A stretch of DNA of 64,000 nucleotides, from contig JAACJM010000039.1 of assembly GCA_013368315.1 (NCBI GenBank), positions 62,001 to 126,000 on the forward strand, in the 5' to 3' direction. Shown piece after piece: positions 22,228-33,391 of the stretch. Source of the DNA: Tetrapyrgos nigripes. Lineage: Eukaryota; Basidiomycota; Agaricomycetes; Agaricales; Campanellaceae. Every line of letters begins with the position of its first letter. Positions within the stretch are counted from its first letter, which is position 1. The notes beneath the pieces are model-generated. The model was not told the origin of the DNA. It saw nothing but the letters and a program-made list of their open reading frames with translations, and did no database searches. The translations under genes and the position numbers were made by a program.

Positions 22228-25200
22228 GTAACATCTCTACACTGTCCACACTAGAGCCAGTTGCACCGCTACAGGTGGACCACTTGTACTGGCGTGGACT
22301 CATTGACAGACCTAACGTCGATTCCCCTGTTGCTCTGGATATGCTGATTGACAACGGTTCTCCCTTTGTTTTGATCAGGGATGAACTGGTACAGCATCTC
22401 GGTCTTTCTCGTCACTGTCTTCCTGAACTGAAGGTCGTCTCTGTCGCAATGGACAACACCTCAGGTAAACCTTCTACTGCATGTCTCTCCGAATTTGTCT
22501 CGTTTTTTCTTGAAGATCCGTCGTTTCAGTGGTGTTCTCACACCTATTATACTTGGTCTCCCCTTCCTGCATCATAATTCTCTTGTTACTGACTATGGTG
22601 AACGCACATGTATTCATAAACCCTCTGGCTTTGACCTTCTCCATCCCCCACCTGTACAATCCAAGTCCCCCCCTGATAGTCGTTCCCCCAAGCATTGTCA
22701 TCTTGACATTTGTAAATCCCACATAGCCTTGATCAAAGAATTGAAACTGTTTCATAAAAATAACCCGAGGCTTTGTGAGTCGGAATTTGTCCGTGAGGTG
22801 AACGTTGCTGCGGCGGTGCTAGAATGTATAAGGACGCTAGAAGATGCGCAGCACTACCAGGACCGTTCTGACAAATTGAAGTCTAGATTTCCAGGAGTTT
22901 TCGGTGCCATTCCTCATGTTGTGGAACTCGACTCGGAGATTTATTGTTCCATAAGGTTGAAAGAGGCTGCACAGGCTATACAAGCTCGCTCGTACCCTTC
23001 CCCTCGTAAATATAAGGATGCCTGGTCTACTCTAATCCAAGCACACCTGGACTCGGGCCGGATCCGTCCCTCCAGCTCCCAGTTCTCTTCCCCTTGCTTT
23101 CTCATTCCAAAAGCCGATCCTACCGTGTTGCCAAGATGGGTCAATGATTATCGGGTTCTCAATGCAAACACAGTCCCTGACCATCATCCATTGCCATGTA
23201 TAGAGCAAATTCTGGGAGACTGTGTGAAGGGCCAGATTTGGGGCAAGATTGACATGACGGATTCCTTCTTTCAGACGAGGATGGAGGAGTCTTCGATTCC
23301 CTTGACAGCAGTGAATACTCCCTTGGGTCTGTATGAATGGGTGGTTATGCCCATGGGTATACAAAATGCTCCAGCAATTCACCAGCATAGGGTGGCTTCT
23401 GCCTTACGCCCCTTCATCGGAAAGTTCTGCCATGTCTATCTAGACGATATTATCATTTGGTCGCAAGACGAGGAAGAACACACTCAGCACCTGGAAACTA
23501 TCCTGGCTGCCTTACGAGACGCCAAGCTATACTGCAACCCGAAGAAATGCCAGTTCTTTAGGGTAGAGATTGACTTCTTGGGACACCATATTTCATGCCA
23601 TGGTGTCGAGGCTCAACAAGGCAAATGCAATGTTATCGTTAACTATCCTAGGCCTGAATCCACAAAGCAAATGCGTAGATTCTTGGGCATGGTTCGCTTC
23701 ATAGCCAGCTACTTGGAGAAAGAACTTGCAGATTACACAGCTGTCTTGACTCCCTTGACTAAGAAAGAATACAACAAGGCCTTCCCTGAGTGGACCATGG
23801 AACATGAACGGGCTTTCATGAAGATTAAGTCCCTGGTGGTAGATCGCGCAATCTTGACAACGATAGATCATGAAAATCCTGGCAAGAATAAGATTTTCCT
23901 AACGTGCAACACAAGTGACTGGTGTACAGGCGCAATTCTGAGCTGGGGACCAAAGCTTTCCTTGGCTCGTCCAGTGGCTTTTGACTTGCAGCAACTGTCA
24001 GGTCCTGAGCTAAATTATCCAGTCCATGAGAAAGAGCTACTGGCAATTGTACGAGCCCTTAAGAAGTGGAGAGCTGAGTGTCTGGGTATGCAAGTGTTCG
24101 TGTTCACAGACCATAGGACCCTCGAGAACTTTGTTGGTCAATGGGATTTGAGCCGAAGGCAAATTCGGTGGATGGAACAGCTAAGCCAGTACGATTTGGT
24201 TGTGTCATACCTGCCTGGTGAGTGTAACTCTGGTGCAGACGCCTTGTCTCGTCTTCCACCTGCATCACTCCCAGGGGAAGAGTTGATCTCTACGGACGTA
24301 TCGAAGTGGAAGCCAGACGTTTGGCACAATCCAGTGACTCTAGCTTCAATCATGACTGTAGAGGCTGATGCTTCATTCCTAGCAGATGTTCGCACTGGTT
24401 ACGAATCTGACGAGTTCGTCCAGAAGTTGGTGGCTACCGAGGGTAATGTCCCTGGAGTCACCCTTGAGAATGGACTATGGTTCGTTGCAGGGCGGTTGGT
24501 CATGCCAAAATACAAGGACCTGTGGGAGACCCTGTTTCACCTAGCCCATGACTGTACTGGGCATTTCAGCACTGATAAGACTTATGAATATCTTAGAGAT
24601 TCCTACTACTGGCCTAACATGAGGAAGCAGCTATTACGAGCTTACGTTCCGTCTTGCGACGCCTGCCAGTGAAACAAAAGTGGTACTAAGAACCCTCATG
24701 GTCCACTGCACCCGTTACCTGTGCCCGATAAACGATTTGACAGTGTCGCTATGGATTTCATTGGTCCTCTACCCAAGGATGAAGGTATGAACTGTATCCT
24801 TTCCATGACAGATCGCCTGAATGCAGACTTGCGCATCAGTGCAACTCGTACAGATATAACTGCGCCAGATTGCGCATTGTTGTTTTTTCAAAGAGTGGTA
24901 CTGCAAAAATGGCCTGCCCTTGGAGGTTGTTTGTGACTGCGATAAGCTTTTTGTCTCTAAGTTTTGGGATGCCTTCCTCAGACTCACTGGGGTCAAGATT
25001 AAGATGAGTACAGCCTTCCATCCACAGACTGATGGCTCGTCAGAATGCTCAAACAAGACAATCAACCAATGTTTACGCTACTATGTCGAGCGCAAACAGT
25101 CAGGATGGGTCAGGGCTCTTCCCAAGGTCCAGTTCGACATCATGAATTCCTGGAATTCCAGTACAGGCATGTCCATGTTTCAACTCAAGACAGGTCGTTC

Positions 25201-25873
25201 ACCCCAGATCCTTCCTCCACTTGACGCTCCCAAGAAGTCTGACAAGGATGCTTGCTCAGCCGCAGAGATAATAAACACAATGTCCAATATCGAGGCCGAC
25301 GCTAAAAATGCTCTATATGCAGCAAAAGTGTCGCAAGCGATACAGTCGAACAAGAACCGTGGGTCTCCAGACAAGTTCAAGGAGGGAGAGTGGGTGATGT
25401 TGACCACGTTGCATCATCGAAACCAGTTCAAGAAAGCGGGTGAACACTGGGTAGCCAAGTTCTTCCCTCGTTTTGACGGACCTTACGAAGTAATACGGGC
25501 CCATGAGGCAACAGATATGTATACCTTGGATGTACCCAATCAACCAGGTATTTATCCGACATTTTACGTTGGTGAACTGCGACAGTACTTACACAACGAC
25601 GCTGGCCTGTTTCCGAACCGAGAACTAGCACGACCGCCACCTACGATTGTAGACGGCCAAGAGGAGTACATGATAGAGAAGATTATAGACTCTCGTCGTC
25701 GTGGTCGGGGTTGGCAATACTTGATTCGTTGGTCAGGTTATGGTCAAGAAGAGGATCGTTGGTTATCGTATTCTTCAATTAAGGACTGTACTGTTAAGTC
25801 CGGGCGGATCCTAGCATTAGGAAACACATCGGACCCGAGCAGAAGTCTTATTGGGGTTTTTGGGAAAGGATAA
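22095..25873 (+). pseudogene. Gypsy-2 pol: protease, RT, RNase H, integrase, chromodomain (two frameshifts, one stop)
   Basis: The protease motif MLIDNGSPFVLI lies near 22341-22376 in the first frame; near 22540 the homologous reading moves to the frame of 22495-24672. The reverse transcriptase retains an intact YLDD box (23437-23448) and RNase H residues follow (TDHRTLENF). The integrase finger H..H..CDAC ends at a TGA (24670-24672) where CDACQR is expected, so CGA to TGA. A one-base insertion in the poly-T at about 24886-24891 shifts the frame before KEWYCKNG. The integrase core then reads VCDCDKLFVSKFW, where arginine is usual at the second C (CGC to TGC), with the TDGSSECSNK block. The chromodomain (YLIRWSGYGQEEDRW) is at about 25660-25780. 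The catalytic residues remain, but the polyprotein cannot be made from this copy. Confidence 0.9.
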
Positions 25874-26761
25874 AGACGAATCTGGGTGGAACCGGTAGTC
25901 TCTGAGATCGAAGTGTAAGGAAGACACGGAATGGAATCTGTTAAGACAGTACTATGTTGTCTGAAGTCGGATGAAGTTAGAAGACCAGCTAATTCGATTT
26001 TAGACTTAAGCTATCTACTACAAAGTTGCTAGCTTAAGTACTACTTCGGAAACTATCAGAATGAAGAGGAGTAAGATAGGTATGGTTCAGAAATAAAGGA
26101 AAAGCACATGGTGCTATTGGAGATGGATGGAGTACTGCGGAACAAAGTGGAAACAAAGTGGAACGGATTGGAGATGAAGTGGAGTAAGTTTGGAGATTAG
26201 ATACGAGCTGTCCGGTAGTTATCCGAAATAAATCACAGGTTCCCGGATGGGATCCGTTTGTGGAGATTAATAGTGGAGCTCAGATATGAAATCGGAAATG
26301 AATGATCGGAAAGTGTTCAGGATGAAAGGGAATGAAGTTTGAAATAAAAGAAAGAGAAGTTTGGAAAAGAATTGGATGCGACCAGAAAGATGTACGGAAG
26401 CATAGATATTACATGTATGGCCCTAGACGACTGGGTGGTGGCAGGAGGTGATGGTCCAAAGGATTTATTTACTGTCTAAACTGCTAACTATATTTAAAGA
26501 TTCTTTTCATCTTTCATCTGCTGATCTTTTTATACCCTACAGGTACCTTACGGATCCTAAAGGTTCATTTTTCCCCTACTGAATTCTCTCTGTACTGGTG
26601 GAAGAAGACCGTCGAAGAGTGGTGAGGTTAGAATGTATCCCCTTCTTCATCTTCTATGTGTATTGCTGGAGATTCCGGCGTGGTTTTAACTATTACTTAC
26701 CTTTTTCCCTGTTGCATATTCACGGTTTCTGGAGGTGGTTTTGCTTTTGGGTCAGTAGGAG
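25874..26761 (+). other. Gypsy-2 3' noncoding region
   Basis: About 890 bp, purine-rich in its first half, with no supported frame. The bases before the right LTR (CAGTAGGAG) are a weak candidate polypurine tract. Confidence 0.6.
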
Positions 26762-26982
26762 TGTAAACGTCGTTTACAGCCACATCTCATGTGACGCTGT
26801 TATGATCTATTTGTTATTCGGGAACAATCTAGGTCCCGATAGTCGGATGTACCTTACTTCGTACCTTCACGATCTCTCTGTATTCCACATTGTACCTTTC
26901 CAGAATACGACATGTTCCTCTGTATTTCTCTGTCCCTCTCGATCTCAGGTCTTCGCGTGTTCAGTCCTGTAGGACTGTTCCA
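26762..26982 (+). repeat. Gypsy-2 right LTR (221 bp)
   Basis: Same ends and length as the left LTR, followed directly by GTGTT. Confidence 0.95.
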
Positions 26983-26987
26983 GTGTT

Positions 26988-28317
26988 CTGTGCATTCTAT
27001 CCTCTTTCATGGTGCTTCATAGCTTCAAACTTCAAGTTGTTAGGATGTTATCACAGGCTTGTTAATATCTCTGGAACATACTGTTTTATGAACTCCACCC
27101 TCCAGGTAAGTACTGCTATGACAGTTTCACTGCCATGCAGCCCATGTCACACACCTGTCGAAACAAACTCAACATCCTCTGCAAATTTCACAATGCTCAA
27201 CTCATGTATCTCACTTCTTTTGTCACAGACCATGGCATCATTATCATATCTTCAACCACATATTGAAGCAGTACATGCTAGAGCAGAGGAGTTGGATGTT
27301 CCTACGCCTGTCATCGATTTACATGACTTCTTTCACCATTGAGTCTATTGATTTTAATTTCAATTGATTTCTTGTCATCTGCAGTGCTATAGGTCTAAAC
27401 ATACCCCATTCATGTCCTTCCTCTATCAGACCAATTGACATCATTTCTGTTCTCTCCTCTCGATCCAAATCAAATGGTCTTAACTCTCTGTTTTCGTCTT
27501 GAGAACATCAAGATGCACAAGAGCTTTTCCAACTCCTCACAGAATGTATCAAATCTGAAATAGCATCTATTGATAAGGAGGGTGCTTGTGATCACAGTCT
27601 GATTGGCCTTTTGCAAAACACTGAAGCCAACTGGGAGATTGGGAAAAGCATTTTCGATGGAGTTGCGTTGTTTGTGTATACATGGAGGCTGTGATGCATT
27701 TTGTTTAGATCGTTATCCTCCTCTTCAGCAATAGTCAGAGAAGAAAGGAATGAAAGAATGTAGGAACACTCACCAAGGACGATTACTATGGAGACATACC
27801 ACTGGTGCAAACAAATGTTACTGAGCCTGCAGAGTTGTCTGTGAAAGAGGAGGGTATCATTGGAGTTAGTTCCTGTTGATGGCAGAGCAAATGTGTTGAT
27901 GAGTGTTTTATGGAATGGATGAATGGGGCAGCAGGCTGTAGAGAGTAACTAGAGAGTGTAGTTGCATGATGTGGCCATGTTTTTGAGGAATGCAGAGCAA
28001 GTAGGTTGGGGACCAGTCATGTACCTTGTGTACTTATGGATGCAGATAAAGGCTTGGCAAAGTTGGATCAAACTTCATGAGAGAGTCAGTCATCACTAGA
28101 AAGACGACGATGATGTGTTGCGATGTACCTGATTTCTCAACTTGCCTCAATTCTCCACAACGACTACAATGTGTTCATTTAATGAACATGTGGTTTAGAC
28201 ACTGACTTGGAGAACTGGTGGCAATCAAACCCATCAAGCTATGTACACCACCACTCAGAACATCTTGTACACTCCTCTCATTTAACCTACCTGAGGAGCT
28301 GAAACCTTTCTTATCTT
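26988..28317. other. No recognised gene
   Basis: Short frames only. The peptide ending at 27342 starts within the LTR and resembles nothing known to me. The region lies directly upstream of the tyrosine-recombinase gene and may be part of the same old element. Confidence 0.3.
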
Positions 28318-29875
28318 ATGTTTAAAAATCCTTTCAAAAGGCACCAGTCATCGCCTTCTACAAGTGATGCCCAGGGTGGTGGGGAATCGTGCACCTCGCC
28401 ATTCCAAAACCCTTTTCGCAGTGTTTCTAAACGCCCACATCTTGACACAGATCCATCTTCTCTTGATACTGTATGTATTGTTGAGGTTCAATTGTTAAAC
28501 ACGCTGTTAATCCTTCCTTTTAATTCTTCTACAGAAATGATTTCGCAATCCTCTTAAAAAGACACACCACACTAATACTATACCTGAGGCTTCAATAGCC
28601 CCTTCTTCACTTCCTCCCACATCTACACCCCCCACTACTGCACCTGTTGCTTCTTCTTCCCATGCACCCAACGCAACTCGTCCCCCAGTCAATCCCTCAC
28701 ATCTCTCTACCTGCCCTGCCCAGAAAGCAAACAAGATCAAGCCCTCAGATCTACGACCACCTGTTTTAGTGAAGCACTGTATCACAGACTGGGAGACCCC
28801 TTTCTCTCTGCAGCAGAGAGAGAAATATTCATCTGCCTTTCCTCAGAAGGTCATTGCGTCAGCAGAGAAGGCTATAGCAGGCTCTACTGTTGGTGTTACT
28901 AAGGAAACTTATGGTGCAGGCTTAACCTGTTTTACGCAGTACTGTGACAAGCTCAATATCAACAAGAGCCAACATATGCCGGCTGACAAAATGTTGATAG
29001 CAGGTTTTGTGGGTGAACATATTGGTAAGGTTTCTGGCTCGACAATCTCTAATTGGTTGTCGGGTTTGAAGGCCTGGCATGAGACAAAAGGTGCTCCTTG
29101 GTGTCGAGAAGATCGTTGGATCAGAATGACTTGCAGGACCGCTCACCGTGAAGGAGTAATTCACAAACGCAAACCACATTCCCCTGTCACCCTCCGTCAT
29201 CTCATCGCCCTCTGGAAAGCCCTCGACTTCTCCATCCCCTTCCATGTAGCTGTCTGGGCAGTTGCTGTCATCACCTTCTGGGCTTGCAGACGCCTTGGTG
29301 AGACAATGATACCATCAGAGACAAAGTTTGACCCAAAATTCCACATCACTGGTGAAACCACTTTCCATCACTTTCAGCAACCGGATGGTACTCATGCTGT
29401 TTCTTTCCATTTACCCTGGACCAAAACGACACATGGTAACAGAGCTGATGTCATTGTCTCTGGCCTCATTGACGATCCAGAAGACATTTGCAGACTCAAG
29501 GCTTTAGCCCTCCACCTCAATGTTAACAAGGATGTGCCCAAGTCTTATTCACTACTCAGATATATGGATGAACAGGGCAACCCTTAGCACATGGTCAAGG
29601 ACAAATACCTTGAGCTATGTTTTGATATCTGGATCAGGGAATGTATATGTGATGTCCTTGGTCATAGTTTCAGGATCAGCAGTGCAGTTCACCTTCTCTC
29701 CCTCAGACTCACACCGGAGTACATGGCAGCTGTTGGTGGTTGGACGTCGCTTGCGTTTCTTCTGTATTGGCATTGTATTGTGGAGATTGTGCCTGTTGCC
29801 ATTCACAGGGCCTTGGAGTTGGAAAAGGTGAAGAAGGCCATTGAAGACTATCGTAAAAAAACTGTCTATTTCTAA
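28318..29875 (+). pseudogene. Tyrosine-recombinase (DNA breaking-rejoining) gene of a Crypton-like or YR-retroelement type
   Basis: Two exons (28318-28470 and 28535-29875, with a GTATGT...ACAG intron) give a protein of about 490 codons with a Pro/Ser-rich N-terminus that contains the repeated motif (K/R)NPFKR/FRNPLKK. The core shows tyrosine-recombinase marks: an SAM-like N-terminal region (about 28850-29130), the first catalytic arginine in WACRRLGE (about 29280), the HxxR box GHSFRI (about 29660) and the nucleophile tyrosine in FLLYWH (about 29755-29775). Such enzymes cut and rejoin DNA for Cryptons and for Ngaro/DIRS-type retroelements. It is broken by a TGA at 28538 (CGA expected) and a TAG at 29585. 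No reverse transcriptase is adjacent and no element ends were found, so the class stays open. Confidence 0.7.
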
Positions 29876-30603
29876 TGCTATGATTGAGAACATTGCCTCT
29901 GGACTTTCTTGTACCCTGAATGACTTTTTAGATGATTAAACTCCAATTGCTGTATAAACATTTTTGTATTTCTTGACCAGTACTTTTTGTACTACATACA
30001 TACCCTTTTGTATCTTGATCAATTAATGATGTGTTTATTTAATCTTGTTTGCCTGTTGTTCTCGCTGCGCTCTTCTGGGGGTCCAGCCGCCTACTATCTT
30101 AGGCATCTGTGCGTTGGAGCTCCACTCGTTTTGGGTGCTCCAGATGGCTTAAGATTTCGTCTTCTGGACCCTGGAAGCTCAGGTCTTGTCCCAAGAGGTT
30201 CTTTCTTTGGGTTTCCTTTCTGGAAACCCTTTCGCGTTCTTATCCCGATCGCGACGCGTCTCGCAAGCAATCACGTTTCAAATCACGTGCTTTGCCGCTT
30301 GCGCCGAACCTCTCGGGCCAAGCCCTCAGGCAAACCCCAACAACTAGTATATAACCAGTTGTTGGTTCCTCGAGTACTCTACACTGAGTACTCATTTCTC
30401 CTTTCTAGCGGAAAACCTAGCTTATTGGGTGGGTAGTGTTTTGTGTTACAACCACCTGTCATGGTGTTGGACCATGACCATGCATCATGGGGATGATAAA
30501 CCCCCCAACTTCTGTTATGTCCTTTGACCACCTCCAGCCGCAATGATGAGAGGTTCCCTCGGGTGATGGGCCTTATACATGTTATATATCCTTGAGGACG
30601 TTT
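29876..30603. other. No recognised gene; junction with truncated VPS35
   Basis: GC-richer than the sequence around it. It contains a short hairpin CCAACAACT...AGTTGTTGG around a TATATA (about 30338-30366) and two GAGTACTC palindromes near 30370-30392, which could belong to a solo LTR, but no TG...CA ends with matching flanks were found. The VPS35 reading frame starts abruptly at the right edge. Confidence 0.3.
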
Positions 30604-32495
30604 TGGTGTGTTCTGGAAGCAAGTCGTTGAGCTCATCAAGGTGTGTCGTCCTCGCAATAGTATTTGAACCCTGTCTTCATTCTCAATTTTACAGGCTAGG
30701 CCAGACCTTTCGATACAGGACATCACAGCTCTGTTCGTCTCACTGACAAATCTGTCGTTGAGCTGCTATCCTGACCGTCTAGAATACGTGGATCAAGTCC
30801 TTGGCTACGCTGCCGAGAAGCTAAAGGAGTTCACGGATAGCCCTGATTTGCATGCTCAGCAAACCACCTCTAATCTCGCTGCTCTACTCGTTGCACCCAT
30901 AAACTCATATCAGTCTGTCCTCACACTCCTCGCCATTCCCAATTACGTCCCTCTCCTTTCTAAACAATTGTTCTCGACACGGCGCTCTATCGCTCATTCA
31001 ATAATTTCGTCTGTCCTCAAGAATGAGACTGTCATTGAAGCTCCAGAGGATGTAGACGGTGTATTGGAGCTTTGTCATGTCCTCATCAAAGACCAATCCG
31101 ATTCTGCGACTGGTGGTGTCAATGGCATTCCCCCTATAGTCAGAGATAGGAGACAACCCCCTTACACATTGGAGAGAGAAGAGATGGCGGAGGAACAAGG
31201 ATGGATTGCAAGAATGGTGCATCTATTCAAGTCGGATTCATTAGATGTCCAGTTTGAGGCATGTGTCACTGTCCTTTCCTCTCGCTATGTCTTATTGATG
31301 CCTCCATAGCTCTTGCAAATTGCCAGAAAACACTTTGATGCTGGAGGCGAGCGGATGAGGTTCACTTTCCCTGCTCTGATAACATCAGTAATCAAATTGT
31401 GCCGGCGGTATAAGAATAGGGAACACCTGGTTTGTCTGACCCTTACCTCTTACGATTGGACCTTCTTATTCACCTAACGTTCAGGAAGACGACTGGCAGA
31501 GCAAGGTGTCTACCATCCTCAAGTTCGCTAGGCAATTAACATCGATTCTCGCCACACAAGTCGAAGCCCCGACCATCGCTCTTCGTTTGTTTCTACTCGC
31601 CGCTCAAATTTCAGATGAATGCGGGTTCGAGGATCTCACCTATGACTTATATGTGCAGGCCTTCAGTGTCTATGAGGACAGTATATCTGAATCTCGTGGG
31701 CAACTCCAGGCGATTACATTGATCATCAGCACGCTCAGTGGTGCCAAGGTGTTCGGAGTCGACAATTATGATACGCTCATAACCAAGGCGGCATTGCACG
31801 GGGCTAAACTGTTGAAAAAAAGCCATCAATCGACAGCTGTCGGGCTCGCCAGCCATTTATGGTGGCAACAGGCACCTCCTGCATCCGACGGCGACGCACC
31901 GCCAAAGAAAGACACTCAAGAGAAACCCAAGGAGGACAGTTCCGAAAATACAGTGAAAGCGGTCCGTCATCTCATTCATTTACCCTCTCATCCGCTAATT
32001 ATCTGTCTCCGTTCAGTATCCTCATCAGGATAGTAAACGCGTGTTGGAGTGCTTGCAGAAGACTATACGCATCGCCAACTCGGCTATTGAAGAAATTGTC
32101 AAAGTGCAGTTATATTGCGATACCCTTGATCATTATCTCTACTACTTTGACAGAGGTACACCACCGGTGAGTAGACTCTGTCTTCTTCGCCTCCCCTTTG
32201 TTAATACATCTTTGCGTTTCAGGTTACTCCTAAGTTTATTAACAATTTAGTGGACCTGATAACATCCAACATAGACGGTGTCTCTTCACCTGATGTTCAT
32301 CCCTCTCAGCGAGCGCCCCCAGGGTTAATTGAAGGCGTTCAAACACCAGAGATGATAACGAGGCACTTCAGGAACACGCTTTATTATATTCAGCGACGTA
32401 AGAACGCTGCTTCAGAAGGTTCTTCGCCGAACGATTCGAGATGGGACGAGGTGGAGGTTGTAGGCGCGATGCTGAAAATGGGGATCGGTCGGTAA
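30604..32495 (+). pseudogene. VPS35: Retromer subunit VPS35, C-terminal half only
   Basis: VPS35 is the alpha-solenoid core of the retromer, which returns cargo from endosomes to the Golgi. The visible exons are about 30604-30640, 30695-31258, 31310-31429, 31485-31961, 32017-32166 and 32223-32495 (TAA). They encode the C-terminal solenoid, with family stretches such as RPDLSIQDITALFVSLTN, ARKHFDAGGERMRFTFPAL, LRLFLLAAQISDECGFE and HFRNTLYYIQRRK. Splice phases are consistent throughout and no stop interrupts them. VPS35 is normally about 800-950 residues; only about 540 are here, and in-frame codons stop about 15 nt upstream of the VFWKQVVELIK exon with TGA. No N-terminal VPS35 exon occurs anywhere upstream. 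The second intron starts with GC (31259-31309). The 5' loss looks like rearrangement at the transposon-rich edge; whether the fragment is expressed is unknown. Confidence 0.8.
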
Positions 32496-33391
32496 TGTTG
32501 ACGATTTATGCGTCGCCGGGCGGGGTCCAGTCGGTGTTCTTTGTATTCTATGGTTTCTCTTTCTATACGGAAAGGTTTTCTTTTTTTATTCTTTTTTTTC
32601 TACACTGGAAAGCACTTCAATGCCATTAGCCATGAGAGCCTTCTGGCTGTACGCTGTCTTGACTGCCATGAACGATGTTGAAACGATGAGTGAGGTGGGC
32701 CAGTGGCTGGCCTATCTCAAATATCGACGGGCTCCACCGCCCATACCTGAGCGGTTTGTGAGTGTGGCTGCTGGATAGTTGCGCACTTCCGCTCAGCTTC
32801 GAACTATTCTCTCAACGACTGATGATATTTAGGATCGAAAGAAGCTTCAGGACTCTGCACGATCTCTCCGCTGTACTCTACCAGTGAGTCGATGTGAATA
32901 ATTCCTGGATAATCATCTCAAATTTAAATACTGCCAAGTCTACTAGCCCCTAGGCGAAGGCGCGCTCGTTACATTTTCCATATGTTTCATCCCTACCGTG
33001 GCGCACATTGAAAAATCGAAACTTCCCGGAGCCACACTGAGCCGCAAAGTAGAAAACCCTGAAGGTACTAATTTCAACCAGGTACGTTGCTTGCTACGTA
33101 TTGCAATATCCCACTAAACAACCATATAAGGAAGCTTGTAGGCTAACACGGAGACCTTATTATTTATATCACTTTCTGCGTATGGCCCATGGGACTCTTG
33201 CCCATTGACATAGATCTCATGATACATAGATACCTGTCGGTCTCCTATCCGTATTAAAACGGAGAATTCTGGCAAAGAAATCTATGCTTCGCGAGATGGG
33301 ATCTCAATATTTTTACTGTCGACATTCCCACTTCATCAAATCTCCACCATTTAAAGCGTCATGGTTCAAGATGTGAAGGAGCAAGCGCGTC
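32496..33391 (+). CDS. Possible small spliced gene of unknown function (exons within 32620-33208)
   Basis: ATG at 32620 opens a frame that can be spliced as 32620-32757, 32833-32883, 32947-33081 and 33131-33208 (TGA). Every junction is GT...AG in phase 0, and the exons are 46, 17, 45 and 26 codons. The peptide has no domain I recognise; exon 1 contains WLAYLKYRRAPPP. Clean phasing over four exons argues for a real or recently dead gene between VPS35 and esterase copy 2, but no homology supports it. The rest of the interval (33209-33391) is the promoter region of esterase copy 2; a block (TTTAAAG...CATG...GTGAAGGA.CAAG.GCGT) just before the ATG is shared with esterase copy 3. Confidence 0.3.

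Larger units (their letters stand above)
19955..26987 (+). mobile_element. Gypsy-2: second chromodomain Ty3/Gypsy element with target duplication GTGTT
   Basis: The element spans 19960-26982, flanked by GTGTT at 19955-19959 and 26983-26987. Its 221-bp LTRs start TGTAAACG and end GACTGTTCCA. The internal region carries gag, then protease, reverse transcriptase, RNase H, integrase and a chromodomain. Eight LTR differences, all transitions, make it older than Gypsy-1. Gag is open; pol has two frameshifts and one TGA. No TGG-type primer-binding site follows the left LTR. Confidence 0.95.

Noticed and set aside
30015..30450. Possible solo LTR or promoter with a TATATA hairpin
   Set aside because: No TG...CA ends with matching target duplication could be found, and no second copy is in the window.
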